From Gonapodya prolifera JEL478 (Eukaryota > Monoblepharomycota > Monoblepharidomycetes > Monoblepharidales > Gonapodyaceae), in the NCBI GenBank assembly GCA_001574975.1, contig KQ965761.1, positions 86,027 to 150,026 on the forward strand: a stretch of DNA of 64,000 bases. The letters are read 5' to 3'. The position numbers and the translations under genes were made by a program. Position 1 is the first letter of the stretch, and every line of letters starts with the position of its first letter. This document shows positions 35,277-45,747 of the stretch, piece after piece. Under the pieces are notes generated by a model. The model searched no databases. It was given only the letters and a program-made list of their open reading frames with translations, and was not told where the DNA came from.

Positions 35277-37361
35277 ATGCGCATCGCAGTCACTGGTACG
35301 CTGCACTCGTCCTCCGAGCTTGCCTTCCCCTCCTGACCGCGCCACGCAGGATGTGTCCACGGCAACCTTGACCTCGTATACTCTGCCGTCTCCGCTCTGG
35401 AAGATCCAGTCGATCTGTTGCTCGTATCAGGAGATGTCGAGGTGCGTTTCTATTAGTCTTGGGTGGCGCAAGCTTGCTCTAATCACCCCTGTCACGTCCA
35501 CATCCAATCTCGTAACGATGATCAAGACAATCCGCTCCCCATCCGACCTCCCAAGCGTCGCCGGTCCCAAGTGGCACCGCCATCTGGGCGATTTCTATGC
35601 CTACTACTCTGGAGCGAAAGTCGCACCAGTGATGACAATCTTGATTGGAGGAAATCACGAAGCGAGCGATTATCTATGGGAGGTGAGCTTTGTCACCCGC
35701 TACAAATGAGAGCATTGCTCGACATTCCCCCAACCCCCGCTTACGACCGTAGCTCCATCATGGGGGGTGGGTGGCCCCAAACATGTACTACCTCGGAGGT
35801 GCCGGCGTGGTTCGGTTTCGAGGACTGAGGATCGCGGGGTGGAGTGGAATCTATGGCGAACGCGATTATTCATGCGGTAGGCCCTTCATCAAACGTCGCC
35901 GGCTGTGATATAATTCACTTTCGTGTCCGCGACGAACAGGGAACTTTGAAGGACATCCCGTCACCGGGACCGATCGCATTTCGTGTTTTCACACTCGCGA
36001 ATTCGACAAGTGGAGATGGCTCATGGTTCGTACCGACGCTCTGACTTCTTTACGCTTCGCGAGTTAGCTCACCGTTGGACGTTTGGCTGTGGGGATGGAA
36101 TTGCTCTAGGTTCGCGAACCAGTCGACATTTTCTTGTCCCACGACTGGCCTACCGGCATTGCCCACCACGGCGATAAAGAGACGTTACTGGCGAAGAGGC
36201 CCACGTTTGAGCCTGATGTGAGCCGGACCACTTTGTGCAGTGCGCTTTCATGCTCACATTTTGACATCCTCGAACCCTACCCCGACCTTTCTTCCCCCCT
36301 ATTTTGGTCCCCTCACATAAGATTTCATCCGGCCGCCTCGGCTCCGCCCCCGCCCGCTCCGTCCTGGACACCCTCCGACCCGCGTACTGGTTCGCGTCTC
36401 ACATGCACGTCCGGTTCGGGGCAGTCGTGCACCACGGCGCTGAGGATTCCGGAACACAGGACGGTGAACACGCTGAAGAAGGGAATGCGGATGAGGGTCG
36501 CGACGTCGAGGGTGTGCCGGAGTGGACAACGGCGAGAGCTATGGCAGGTCGAGGTAGGTCGCAACTCGCAAGCGGATTCGCAGTTTTTTCTGACAGAAGC
36601 TATGAACGGCGTTCGTCTCCACTCGACCAGGCACTGCGAAGACCAAGTTTCTCGCCCTGGACAAGTGTCTGCCGGGTCGGTCGTTTCTCCAGGTGCTTCT
36701 TAGTTCATCTGACAATATGGTCATTCAGTAACTTATCGCCTTCTGGATATGCGACTTACCGCACTCCAATGTCCGTCGCCTTGATTCAACTTCAGGCTGT
36801 CACCGTTCCAGACTCATCCACAGCTGGCCAACCAGGACCCACACCTCCGACGTTCCCCACACAAAGCATAGCGTCCGGAGACGCTCCTGCTGCCTCGGCC
36901 GACCTCCACTATGATCTCGAGTGGCTTGCAATTGTCCGTGCCACCGAGTCTTACCGATCATTCGCAAAGGATGTGGAGCCGCTTCCCAACTCTACAACAG
37001 ACGAGTTCCAAGCGTAAGTGACAATCTATAAAATCCGCGAATCTCACACGTCACTCTCGTCTTAAATATGTGCTGTGGTGCATTTAGGCGTCTACGTGAG
37101 GCCAAGGAGTGGGTCCGCTCCACCCTTATCTCCAGCACTGGCACCGACGTGCTCGGCATCCCCCTGTCGTTCCGCCATACAGCACCCCCGTTCACACCGC
37201 CGCCCGACGTCCCCGGCAAGAAAGCGACCGCGAAGAAGAGCGCATCTGATTTCGGCGCGGATGTTGCCCCATCGCAGGCGTACCTGAATTCTCAGACGGC
37301 GGCGTTTTGTGAGATGGTCGGTATTGCGAATGGTTTAAATCCCGGAGGAGTGCAAGGGTAG
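35277..37361 (+). CDS. RNA lariat debranching enzyme
   Basis: DBR1 hydrolyses the 2'-5' bond of intron lariats after splicing. The first exon is only 19 bases (35277-35295); joined to 35350-35441 it gives [17 protein letters not shown] with the metal-binding Cys/His. Later exons give [93 protein letters not shown] and [17 protein letters not shown], matching the family from end to end including all metallophosphoesterase ligands. The C-terminal domain ([13 protein letters not shown] to the end at 37361) also fits. At least eight exons; a 19-base first exon is unusual. Confidence 0.93.
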
Positions 37362-37843
37362 ACTAGGAATGGTCGTGCATTGTGTTTTGTGATTTATCAT
37401 TTTGTTAATTTCCTCTTCACTAAATATTCTGTGGGTTCCGATGTTCTAATGCGAACTTCTGGAAGTAATCCATCTCATCCTATGTGATGAGAATTGGCCC
37501 TCGTCGAGTGACCCGGTCGTGCAGACCGCCGCCACCTGCAATTTGGCGGCGTGAGCAACATCGAAATGCCGGGCAACAGGGATCCCTAAACTAATTCCAA
37601 TAATACGTCCGAGCGGATGAACCAAGGCTAATGCTTATGGAACGAAACGGCGGAGAAGTGCGGTAACGTCCCTTGCTGCCGCAGCGGTGTTGGTCAACAA
37701 ACAGCGCCACCGTAAGCTTGTTTGCCTTGGAACCCTATCTTCTCCTATCTATTCCTGGCCCGACCCTACCAGGCTTTATAAACGATTTCTAGCCGGTTGC
37801 TGCTCCTTCCACGTTCCACCTTCCCGACACCTCACACCCCACA
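37362..37843. other. Upstream region of the glucanase gene
   Basis: Nothing but a TATA-like element near 37776 was recognised. Confidence 0.5.
37776..37782 (+). promoter_or_regulatory. TATA-like element of the glucanase gene
   Basis: TTATAAA lies 62-68 bases upstream of the ATG at 37844, a plausible position for a TATA box with a short 5' leader. Confidence 0.5.
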
Positions 37844-38909
37844 ATGCGCTCCATGACCAAACGATTCTCTGCCGCGCTCGCCATCGCCTGCGCCATCCTC
37901 CTTGCCCACGACGCATCCGCGGCTTGCATCAAGAAGCCCGCCACCCCACCGCCGGCCCCGCCTACACCCCCACCGGCGGCGGCCCTGCCAGCTGGCACCA
38001 CCCCCGTCGGGAAGAAGGGATTGTCGTTCAACAACCCGGATTGCGCAAAGGCGTGAGTTGCAGCTGTAGTGCGATTCAGCTATTCTGGCGGTCTTCCTAA
38101 CCTCCTACGCCAGAGTCGCCCAGGGTTCTTCATGGGCGTACAACTGGGCACAAGGTACAGTTGCGCTACCCAATGGTATCCAGTTCGTTCCGATGTTGTG
38201 GAGCAATGGCGCCGACCTCACGAAGACTTGGCCTCCGACTACCAAGAGTGCGTACTACCTCGGTTTCAACGAGCCAGACCTCTGCGTAGACGGAGCTGGC
38301 GCATCCTGTATTCCTGTGGCGTCCGCAGTTGCAGCGTGGAAGCAGTACATGGAACCTCTGGCTGGACCCGGGGTCACACTCGTTAGCCCAGCTGTCACCA
38401 ACGGGGGCCCGCCCATTGGCCAAGCCTGGTTAGACCAATTCATTGAGCAGTGCACAGGATGTCATATTGGGGCGATTGCACTGCACATCGTGAGTTCTAC
38501 AAGCACCCCGTCCAGACCGTTGACGACGTAAAATTCACTCTCGACATCTTTGTCCTCCGACAGTACGACAGAGCCGATAACACCGCCTACTTTCAAAAGT
38601 ACATGACTGACGCGGTGAACAAGTACTACCACGGAAAAGGACTCCCCGTGTGGTTCACCGAAATCGGCATCTCGTCTGGCGACCCTGTGGCATTCATCAA
38701 CACCATGGCTCCCTTCATGGAGCAGCTGCAAGGGCTTGACCGTTACGCCTACTTCATGGTGAGTCCGCTGTTATTCTTCGCGTGATGTCAAAAGTACTCA
38801 CCGTTCAATGCTACTTACCAAGGCTGGTCCTGGGTTGCCTGGAAGTGGTCTCAACAACGCCGACTGCTCTGTCACTGCGGCCGGAAACGCATACATCAAC
38901 GCAAAATAA
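37844..38909 (+). CDS. Secreted GH128-type (Asl1-like) beta-1,3-glucanase
   Basis: Four exons encode a signal peptide (RFSAALAIACAILLAHDASA), a short Pro/Ala-rich linker, and the glycosyl hydrolase catalytic core. SWAYNWAQG and FVPMLWSNGAD precede the acid/base motif YYLGFNEPD; the nucleophile motif is VWFTEIGIS, and a YAYFM-to-Trp/Gly-rich end closes the barrel. These are the GH128 landmarks. The enzyme would act on cell-wall beta-1,3-glucan outside the cell. The last exon reads PGLPGSGLNNADCSV and ends at a TAA at 38907-38909. ATGs at 37844 and 37853 are both possible starts. Confidence 0.88.
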
Positions 38910-39397
38910 GGAACTGAACTATAGGTACCGAACGTACTGTACTGTATGCATACAGACGTAAATTATGTACTACAAGTACGCATATTTATAGCGGTAGAGC
39001 TGGCTCCCACATCCACGCAATATGAAATTCATCACGATGTCAAGGTCTCTATGATGCGTAATGCGGGTCCCGTGTTTTTGGAAGGAGGCCAAGTGGACGG
39101 AGTTGGGACGTTGCAACTCCACTGAACATTGACATCTCGAGGCTGGATAGAATGAGGATTTTGACTTCGAGTTTGAAATGTTCAAGGGGCTCAGAAGTAT
39201 TGGGAACACAAAAGCTTTCCTTGAGATCGAAGTGTAGTTGGGGCAAATACTTGCTTTTTACTTCTATTTATATACCATGTTTCTAAACAAAATTCAACAA
39301 CAACTACCATCTCCGGTAGTATAGTGGCTAGTATCGCCCCCTGTCACGGGGCAGACCCGGGTTCAATTCCCGGCCGGAGAGCAACAACAACCAATTA
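38910..39397. repeat. Right copy of tRNA-Asp-bearing inverted repeat
   Basis: From about 39010 to 39397 this mirrors the start of the window (see the left copy). The 100 bases before it are the 3' flank of the glucanase gene and hold TACTGTA/TGCATACAGTA inverted words. Confidence 0.85.
39310..39381 (+). tRNA. tRNA-Asp (anticodon GTC)
   Basis: The same 72-base intronless tRNA-Asp as at 17-88, on the plus strand: seven-pair acceptor stem, A box TAGTATAGTGG, anticodon loop CTGTCAC, B box GGTTCAATTCC, G discriminator. It is followed after 16 bases by the assembly gap. Confidence 0.95.
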
Positions 39398-40344
39398 NNN
39401 NNNNNNNNNNNNNNNNNNNNNNNNNNNNNNNNNNNNNNNNNNNNNNNNNNNNNNNNNNNNNNNNNNNNNNNNNNNNNNNNNNNNNNNNNNNNNNNNNNNN
39501 NNNNNNNNNNNNNNNNNNNNNNNNNNNNNNNNNNNNNNNNNNNNNNNNNNNNNNNNNNNNNNNNNNNNNNNNNNNNNNNNNNNNNNNNNNNNNNNNNNNN
39601 NNNNNNNNNNNNNNNNNNNNNNNNNNNNNNNNNNNNNNNNNNNNNNNNNNNNNNNNNNNNNNNNNNNNNNNNNNNNNNNNNNNNNNNNNNNNNNNNNNNN
39701 NNNNNNNNNNNNNNNNNNNNNNNNNNNNNNNNNNNNNNNNNNNNNNNNNNNNNNNNNNNNNNNNNNNNNNNNNNNNNNNNNNNNNNNNNNNNNNNNNNNN
39801 NNNNNNNNNNNNNNNNNNNNNNNNNNNNNNNNNNNNNNNNNNNNNNNNNNNNNNNNNNNNNNNNNNNNNNNNNNNNNNNNNNNNNNNNNNNNNNNNNNNN
39901 NNNNNNNNNNNNNNNNNNNNNNNNNNNNNNNNNNNNNNNNNNNNNNNNNNNNNNNNNNNNNNNNNNNNNNNNNNNNNNNNNNNNNNNNNNNNNNNNNNNN
40001 NNNNNNNNNNNNNNNNNNNNNNNNNNNNNNNNNNNNNNNNNNNNNNNNNNNNNNNNNNNNNNNNNNNNNNNNNNNNNNNNNNNNNNNNNNNNNNNNNNNN
40101 NNNNNNNNNNNNNNNNNNNNNNNNNNNNNNNNNNNNNNNNNNNNNNNNNNNNNNNNNNNNNNNNNNNNNNNNNNNNNNNNNNNNNNNNNNNNNNNNNNNN
40201 NNNNNNNNNNNNNNNNNNNNNNNNNNNNNNNNNNNNNNNNNNNNNNNNNNNNNNNNNNNNNNNNNNNNNNNNNNNNNNNNNNNNNNNNNNNNNNNNNNNN
40301 NNNNNNNNNNNNNNNNNNNNNNNNNNNNNNNNNNNNNNNNNNNN
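39398..40344. other. Assembly gap (947 N)
   Basis: Unknown sequence. Any open frame crossing it is meaningless. Confidence 1.
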
Positions 40345-40944
40345 ACGAGTGGGCGTGGGGATTGGATAGGAGGAGGGGTGTGAGCCAATGGAAACAGGAG
40401 GACGTTGAGGTGTCACCAGCGCCATGACCGACACCCACAATGTCCACATTCCACATTTGTCATGCAATTTTCCTGTAATGTAGTCGTCGTGGCGAAAACT
40501 GTGCCCGTCGTGGGATTATGACGTTGGGAAGGGGCGAAGACCTTACACTTGGACCGCATTTCAAAGCAGAAAATGTGCTCCGTCGCTACTCCTTTACCAA
40601 CAAACAGCTCAAGAATATACAATTCAGCCCGCTCCGTGATCGAAAAGGTGGTCGTTCGTCGCGTGGGGAGCGTGAGAACACCACCAGAAATGGTCCATCA
40701 GAAATAGCCCACAATACCGCAATAAGCTTGCGATATCCATGTAAAAGACCCGAAAATATTTTTTAAGTGTGATACGTGATACAAGAGAAAATAATAATCA
40801 TGTTCGTGAGGTGTGAGAGGTTTTGTCGCCTGCCTGACCTGAGTGCTGTTGATCCTTCAAACGAAACTCCACGAAACCTAGAATCTCTTCACACTGTCTC
40901 AGATTTCCTCATTTTCTTCACACTTTCATTCAAATCCTCCCCTA
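40345..40944. other. Intergenic, nothing recognised
   Basis: No gene or RNA could be supported between the gap and the next candidate frame. Confidence 0.4.
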
Positions 40945-41355
40945 ATGGCCGCGCACAACTCTCCGTTGTCCGCCGACCTCGCTTCCCTTTCTCAAGAATT
41001 GAGGTCGTGGTTCTTCCACTACGCGGCAGAGTTCAGGATGGAGGCCCGCATCTTGATTTACGGAGTCCAGCTGCTGTTGGGTCTTCTCGTCGACCCTCTC
41101 CCACCATTCTCGTCTGCCGGTGTGCCCCATGCGGCACCCTCTTGTCTTCGGTTCCGACCCACCCAAGCCGCGACCCCGCACCAAATCGAGCCCACAATGT
41201 GCAAGAACCTCGTTTACGTCAAGTCTTGGACAGTGGGAGCCGTGGTGACCGACGCTGATGGGGCGGTGATGGTACCGCTCGCCCCAGGGCAATTGATGTT
41301 TGTGGGCAGACGGCTGACATGGAGATACGGAATCGGTCGCTCCAAGGATACTTGA
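40945..41355 (+). CDS. Hypothetical protein, boundaries uncertain
   Basis: An ATG at 40945 opens 136 codons with a helical, hydrophobic middle (MEARILIYGVQLLLGLLVDP). A frame near 41300-41430 (MEIRNRSLQGYLRDLEPPL) and another near 41780-41863 also read as coding, so this may be the first exon of a gene reaching about 41865. I recognise no family. Confidence 0.3.
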   Translation: MAAHNSPLSADLASLSQELRSWFFHYAAEFRMEARILIYGVQLLLGLLVDPLPPFSSAGVPHAAPSCLRFRPTQAATPHQIEPTMCKNLVYVKSWTVGAVVTDADGAVMVPLAPGQLMFVGRRLTWRYGIGRSKDT

Positions 41356-42129
41356 GGGACTTGGAGCCTCCTCTTCGATACCTTGTGCGTGGCTCACGGG
41401 GTCGCGTCGCAGTTACAAAAGGACGCGCTTGAGATGGCCGTCATTTGCGTCCCCAAAGCGCTGTGCCATACCGGGTTGCTGAACCGGTCCCCATACGGAA
41501 ATTTCCTCTACCTTGGTGATGGGGCATTTGAGGATCTTCGCAGTGTGTGTGTTGATTGGAACCTACTCGTCATTTACGTTACACCGTTGCTAACTACACG
41601 GTCTATATTTTCAGTGAAATGCTGTCGCCGGTCCGCTTGCACGTACACTAACGATAGTCGCGACGGCACCTCCGTTGAGCCAGTAGTAGGTGCAGCAGTA
41701 CCCAATCAATCCCACCCAACACACCTCCTTCCCCTACCTCCGCCTCCTTCCGCAACTGTTTGGCGGTCAACCCCCTGCCATGGTCAACCACTACCCCGAC
41801 CTCATCCCCAATGACGTCCGTGCCAAATTCGCCCGTCTCACCAGCAACGATGTGGACGCTTAATGACGCGCAAGAGTATCGTTCACAGGTGCGGTGAGGA
41901 ACTGGCAGCCACCGTAAAAGGCCCGCGAGAAAGAAGATGAGAAGACTGGAAAAGTTCAGCCTTTGTGATGCTCCCACCTCCTCGTGTCGATTGACGATGA
42001 TGACGTAGCACAGTGAGAACTATGACAGCCACTCGCTGCCCTTGGCTCTCTCCCGATCTTTGACATTCGAACTCACTCTCTCAAGTGATTGGAGCAAGCC
42101 ATGGACGCAAGGGCAGAACCGCTGTGGAT

Positions 42130-42170
42130 AACTGCTGCGGATAAGTGCTGCGGATGACTGCTGATGACTG
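42130..42170. repeat. Short CTGCGGAT-type tandem words upstream of U2
   Basis: Four diverged copies of CTGCTGCGGATAA-like words lie 80-120 bases upstream of the U2 start. They could be promoter elements or a simple repeat. Confidence 0.4.
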
Positions 42171-42221
42171 TGCGATACCACTGACCGCGACACGGCCCCA
42201 TGGCCTTTGCACGCGCGGGGG

Positions 42222-42228
42222 TATAAAA
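42222..42228 (+). promoter_or_regulatory. TATA box of the U2 snRNA gene
   Basis: TATAAAA lies about 29 bases upstream of the predicted U2 5' end, the right distance for a TATA box. Its presence fits a polymerase II-type fungal snRNA promoter. Confidence 0.65.
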
Positions 42229-42250
42229 GGCCCCGTTTTCCAGCATCTGC

Positions 42251-42428
42251 ATCCTCTCGGGCTATTGGCTAAGATCAAGTGTAGTATCTGTTCTTTCTAG
42301 CGCGACAGCTAGAAGGCTCCCCATCGGGGGGCCCTGTCTGTCATTGAATCTTTGGGCCCTGGACGGAGTCGCTGGGGCTTGCTCCAAGTTCTGTCGCGGA
42401 TGTCGCTCGTATTGCACTTTCTCGAGCT
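42251..42428 (+). ncRNA. U2 spliceosomal snRNA
   Basis: The 5' part contains the U2-defining block GGCTAAGATCAAGTGTAGTA, which includes the branch-point-binding GTAGTA, then TCTGTTC. Stem-loop IIa pairs 42295-42300 with 42309-42314, IIb pairs 42315-42322 with 42326-42333, a weak Sm-like site AATCTTTGG lies at 42347-42355, stem-loop III keeps the conserved GGGCTTGCTCC, and stem-loop IV (about 42405-42427) keeps TATTGCA in its loop. U2 binds the intron branch point in the spliceosome. The 3' end is estimated from stem IV. Confidence 0.93.
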
Positions 42429-42783
42429 GACGTCCATGGACCTTCGGGTTTCCTTTCAAAATCTAAAAGCCAATGAAAACCGACTCTAGAAACTATCTTA
42501 AGCCCATTAACATTACTCGAAATACCGGAAAAACGCGGTCACTGGTGATGGCCTGTATTAACACTATTTTTCGCACGATCCGACAACAGCTCAAACAACT
42601 TTTTTGGTGCAGTTGATAGCCTGAAAATGGTGCGAGGTGACCTGGCTTCGGTATTGTGTACACACATGCAGGAGACTTTCCTGGACACCCTTCACGAAAC
42701 CTATACCTCTTATAAGCGACTTTGAGCATATAAATATATTGCATTTTTCATTCCTCTATAAATAACCTGCTATGCCAAAACCA
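42429..42783. other. Intergenic between U2 and ALG7
   Basis: Nothing recognised. This is the 3' flank of both genes. Confidence 0.4.
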
Positions 42784-45251
42784 TCACACCGTTCCTTTCA
42801 ACAACCCCGCAACCCAACTGTCCCCCTTGACGTCCACGTCGTACACCCACCCCGCCACTCCGTACCTCACAGCGAACGCCAGGGCACTCGCCAGGACCTG
42901 GATCCCCACCACAGCGATACACAGTGTGCGTTCATGCATGGGCCCAAAGATGTTCAGAAGCACGCAGAGGAGCGTGAAGTTTGTGCAGGAGGTGGGGTAG
43001 CCCGATGCCGGGTCGTACGAGACGGACACGAGGCGCAGGTTGGACGCGGTGGCGAGGATGAGGCGGAGAAGGAGGGATGGTGGGTGAGATGGGGAAAAGG
43101 AGAATTGAGCGCGAGAGGGGATGAGGTGGTCTTGTGCGGGGACGTATCTAAAGTGGGTTTACCACAACGAGGGAAGACTGAAATTTTTCAACACAAAGAT
43201 GCTCCGACGAGGAAACGTACTGAGGGAGTCTATGTCGTGGGCAAGGCACGATGCGGAACAGTTGAGGGAGCGACAGGACGAAGTTGAACAGTTGGGGGAG
43301 GAAGAAGAGCATCATGGTCTTGGTGAAGTGCGACAAGACGGCGACTAGGGCATGGAGGATGGCAGCGATTCAGACGTGTCAGGTGAAAGGTTTGTGAGGA
43401 GGGAGGGAAACACCTTTGAAACGGTAGCAAAAGAACAGAAACGTACCCGACGCGAAAGTGATGCCGGCAAAGTATGTGTACGTGTCTCCGACAAAGACCT
43501 TGGCCGGATACCTTTCGCACCACGCAATAAGCGCCGTGTCCCCAACAACACGCCTACCGTGACCCGCGCTCACCAATTCCACACCGCCAGTCCCGCACTC
43601 ACACCCACAAAGGGCAACATCACGTAACTGCTGAACGCGTGACTGGCAACAGCCCTGGCGTCCGTCGTCGCACCCGGGAGCAAATACAGGGCGTCGTTGA
43701 GCACGACAGAGAGCGCGATCACGAGCGAGGTCGAGACTTCCACCCCGTTGATCCCGGCAAGGAGGTTGATGGAGTTTGTGAAGAAGACGCAGAAGAGCGA
43801 GGTCAGGAGGTAGTAGAAGATGCCTGCATTGTAAGTTTAGGCGTGGTTAGATCGAGCTTTTGAGCTTCGCACTCCAGACCTCGCGTCTCGCTCTTCTGGC
43901 CTGCTCGCTTCGCTCGCCGGCCTCCGCCGCTGGACCAAACTCACCCAAATCCACCACCCTCCCCAACCACGGCCTCAATTGCACAGGCACCATGACGGCG
44001 GTAACCCCGAAATTCGCGTAGTAAACGAGAATGAGTGGGAGGGTCGAGATGAGGGAGAGATAGATCTTTGTGACCCAGCGGATGTCGAACACGTCGTCTG
44101 CAAAGCCGAGGAGGATCATGGAGGAGATGGAGACGAGGGCGCAAAGGAGTTCGACGAGCTGGTGTGAGGAGTAAGGTGCCGTGCGGGAGGGAGGAAAGGG
44201 AGGATGGGGAGGAGGAGGATGTGTGTGAGAGACGAGTTCACAAGATGAGTAGGATTGATGAGATGAGTAAGTGAAAAATGACTGTGTGCTCCGCGAGATT
44301 GTTCTGCTTCGCGCTTCGCAAGGCACTCGCCTACGGCAGACTCCTCGGCCCACTCGAGCATTCTGGATCACTCGCCTCAGGGCGGCCAGCCCCAGTCAGC
44401 GCTTCGCACTTTCGCCACGCACACTCCGCGGAGCGCTCGCCTCCGGCACACTCTTCAGTCCACTCGAGTAATCCGGATAATTCGCCTCCGGTGGACGCCT
44501 TTGGTCTCAAAACGCGCTTCGCGGGTCACTCGCCTCCAGCGGACACACTCGCTGCGCTTGTGTCCTCGGTCAGCGCTATCGCGCTTTAGGCTCAGTGTGC
44601 TCGCTCCGGTCGGATGGTCGGACCAATCGGGTTCGCCTCGTTCGTTCCATCTCACCCNCCCCCCCCCCCCCCCCCCCCCCCTACTGACGGCGCACCTTCT
44701 CGTGGGGAAACAGGGGAACCGCCTCGGGGCTATTCACTGCCATATTCGTCTCGGTAATGGTTCCATCAGCTGCGTAGGCCCTTTGATGGCCGGCAAAAGG
44801 GAGGAACGGAACGGGGATGAAACAGAAGAGGACGATGAGAAAGACCAGGCAGGCAATGACGCCCGCGGGTTCGGGACTGAGAGAAGAGTTGTGGGAGCGT
44901 GGTTAATGAGAAGAGGAGGACTGATCAGAGCTCCCGCCAAATGCCAACATGCCAACCAGCTCACATCGCCGTCGACTTGTCCTTCTTGGACTGGTCCCTC
45001 CCCGTCATGCTCGCCCGCACAAACATGTCGCGCGTGCGCGGAATCAGGTCGACCACGAGTAGGAACGCGAGGACTGCGAGGGAGAGTGACACGATGTATG
45101 GACGATGGATGTTGTACGCGGCGACGGCGACGCAGGCAAAGACCGCGGGGGAGATGGACCGCGACGACGAGGGCGTAATGTCGACGGGCGAGCGGGGCGA
45201 CGACGTCGCGGATCCATTGGCGGGCTGCGGGGGTTTGATTCGAGGTTTCAT
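42784..45251 (-). CDS. UDP-GlcNAc:dolichyl-phosphate GlcNAc-1-phosphotransferase
   Basis: ALG7/DPAGT1 makes GlcNAc-PP-dolichol, the first step of N-glycan precursor synthesis on the cytosolic face of the ER; it is the tunicamycin target. From the ATG at 45251 the exons give a membrane span, [43 protein letters not shown] (catalytic aspartates), [74 protein letters not shown] and GPMHERTLC, in family order. The C-terminus ends LLKGTV at 42784. One intron of about 500 bases (about 44170-44695) holds a minisatellite and a C23 tract. The gene is divergent from the ABCG gene. Confidence 0.92.
44300..44610. repeat. Degenerate minisatellite in an ALG7 intron
   Basis: CACTCGCCTCCGG-like and GCGCTTCGC-like words recur irregularly at least six times. 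The arrays lack a fixed unit length. A shorter stretch of the same flavour occurs near 43890-43925 in another ALG7 intron. Confidence 0.65.
44659..44681. repeat. Poly-C tract (23 bases)
   Basis: Uninterrupted C run in an ALG7 intron, preceded by an ambiguous base at 44658, which suggests sequencing difficulty. Confidence 0.9.
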
Positions 45252-45747
45252 CGGGTGATTGGGAAGTTCTGCCGGGGAGAGTTCCCTTATGCCCCAACCA
45301 GGGTGTAAAATTTAGTTAACCACTCGTTCCTCTCAATGATTGTAGACTTTACATTTTATGTTGTTTTTGCGAGATATGCGCTTTATATCTTTGGAACTCT
45401 GCAGTGTGGTCAGTTGCATTCAGTCTGGTCCACAGATGACACCCGGTGTTTCTTACTGGTACCTCACGTTCCGTTGCGTTGGTGCTTCGGTGTGCCGACG
45501 GTGCGCCAGTTGCCGGTTGGTCGTGCGGGTCCACCACCATTATCCGCTCGACGCGCGCACGTACGTTCGCCACAGGGAAGAATCCTGAAGACCCGGCTGC
45601 GTCGTTTCATATAAAGCGCGGTACCAGTCTGTGGCTGGACCATTTAATTCTTCTCTGGTACGTCTGCCGTCCCCAGACCCGCCTAGCTTCGGTCCGCCCT
45701 TTCTGACTCACAGATGCTTCACTCTTTGGTTCCTCTCGATCCAGACC
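45252..45747. promoter_or_regulatory. Divergent upstream region, ALG7 and ABCG transporter
   Basis: This 496-base interval separates the two start codons. ATATAAAG near 45610 is a possible TATA element for the plus-strand gene. Confidence 0.35.

Noticed and set aside
39324-40467. Long open frames crossing 39398-40344 on both strands
   Set aside because: They consist almost wholly of unknown bases in the assembly gap.
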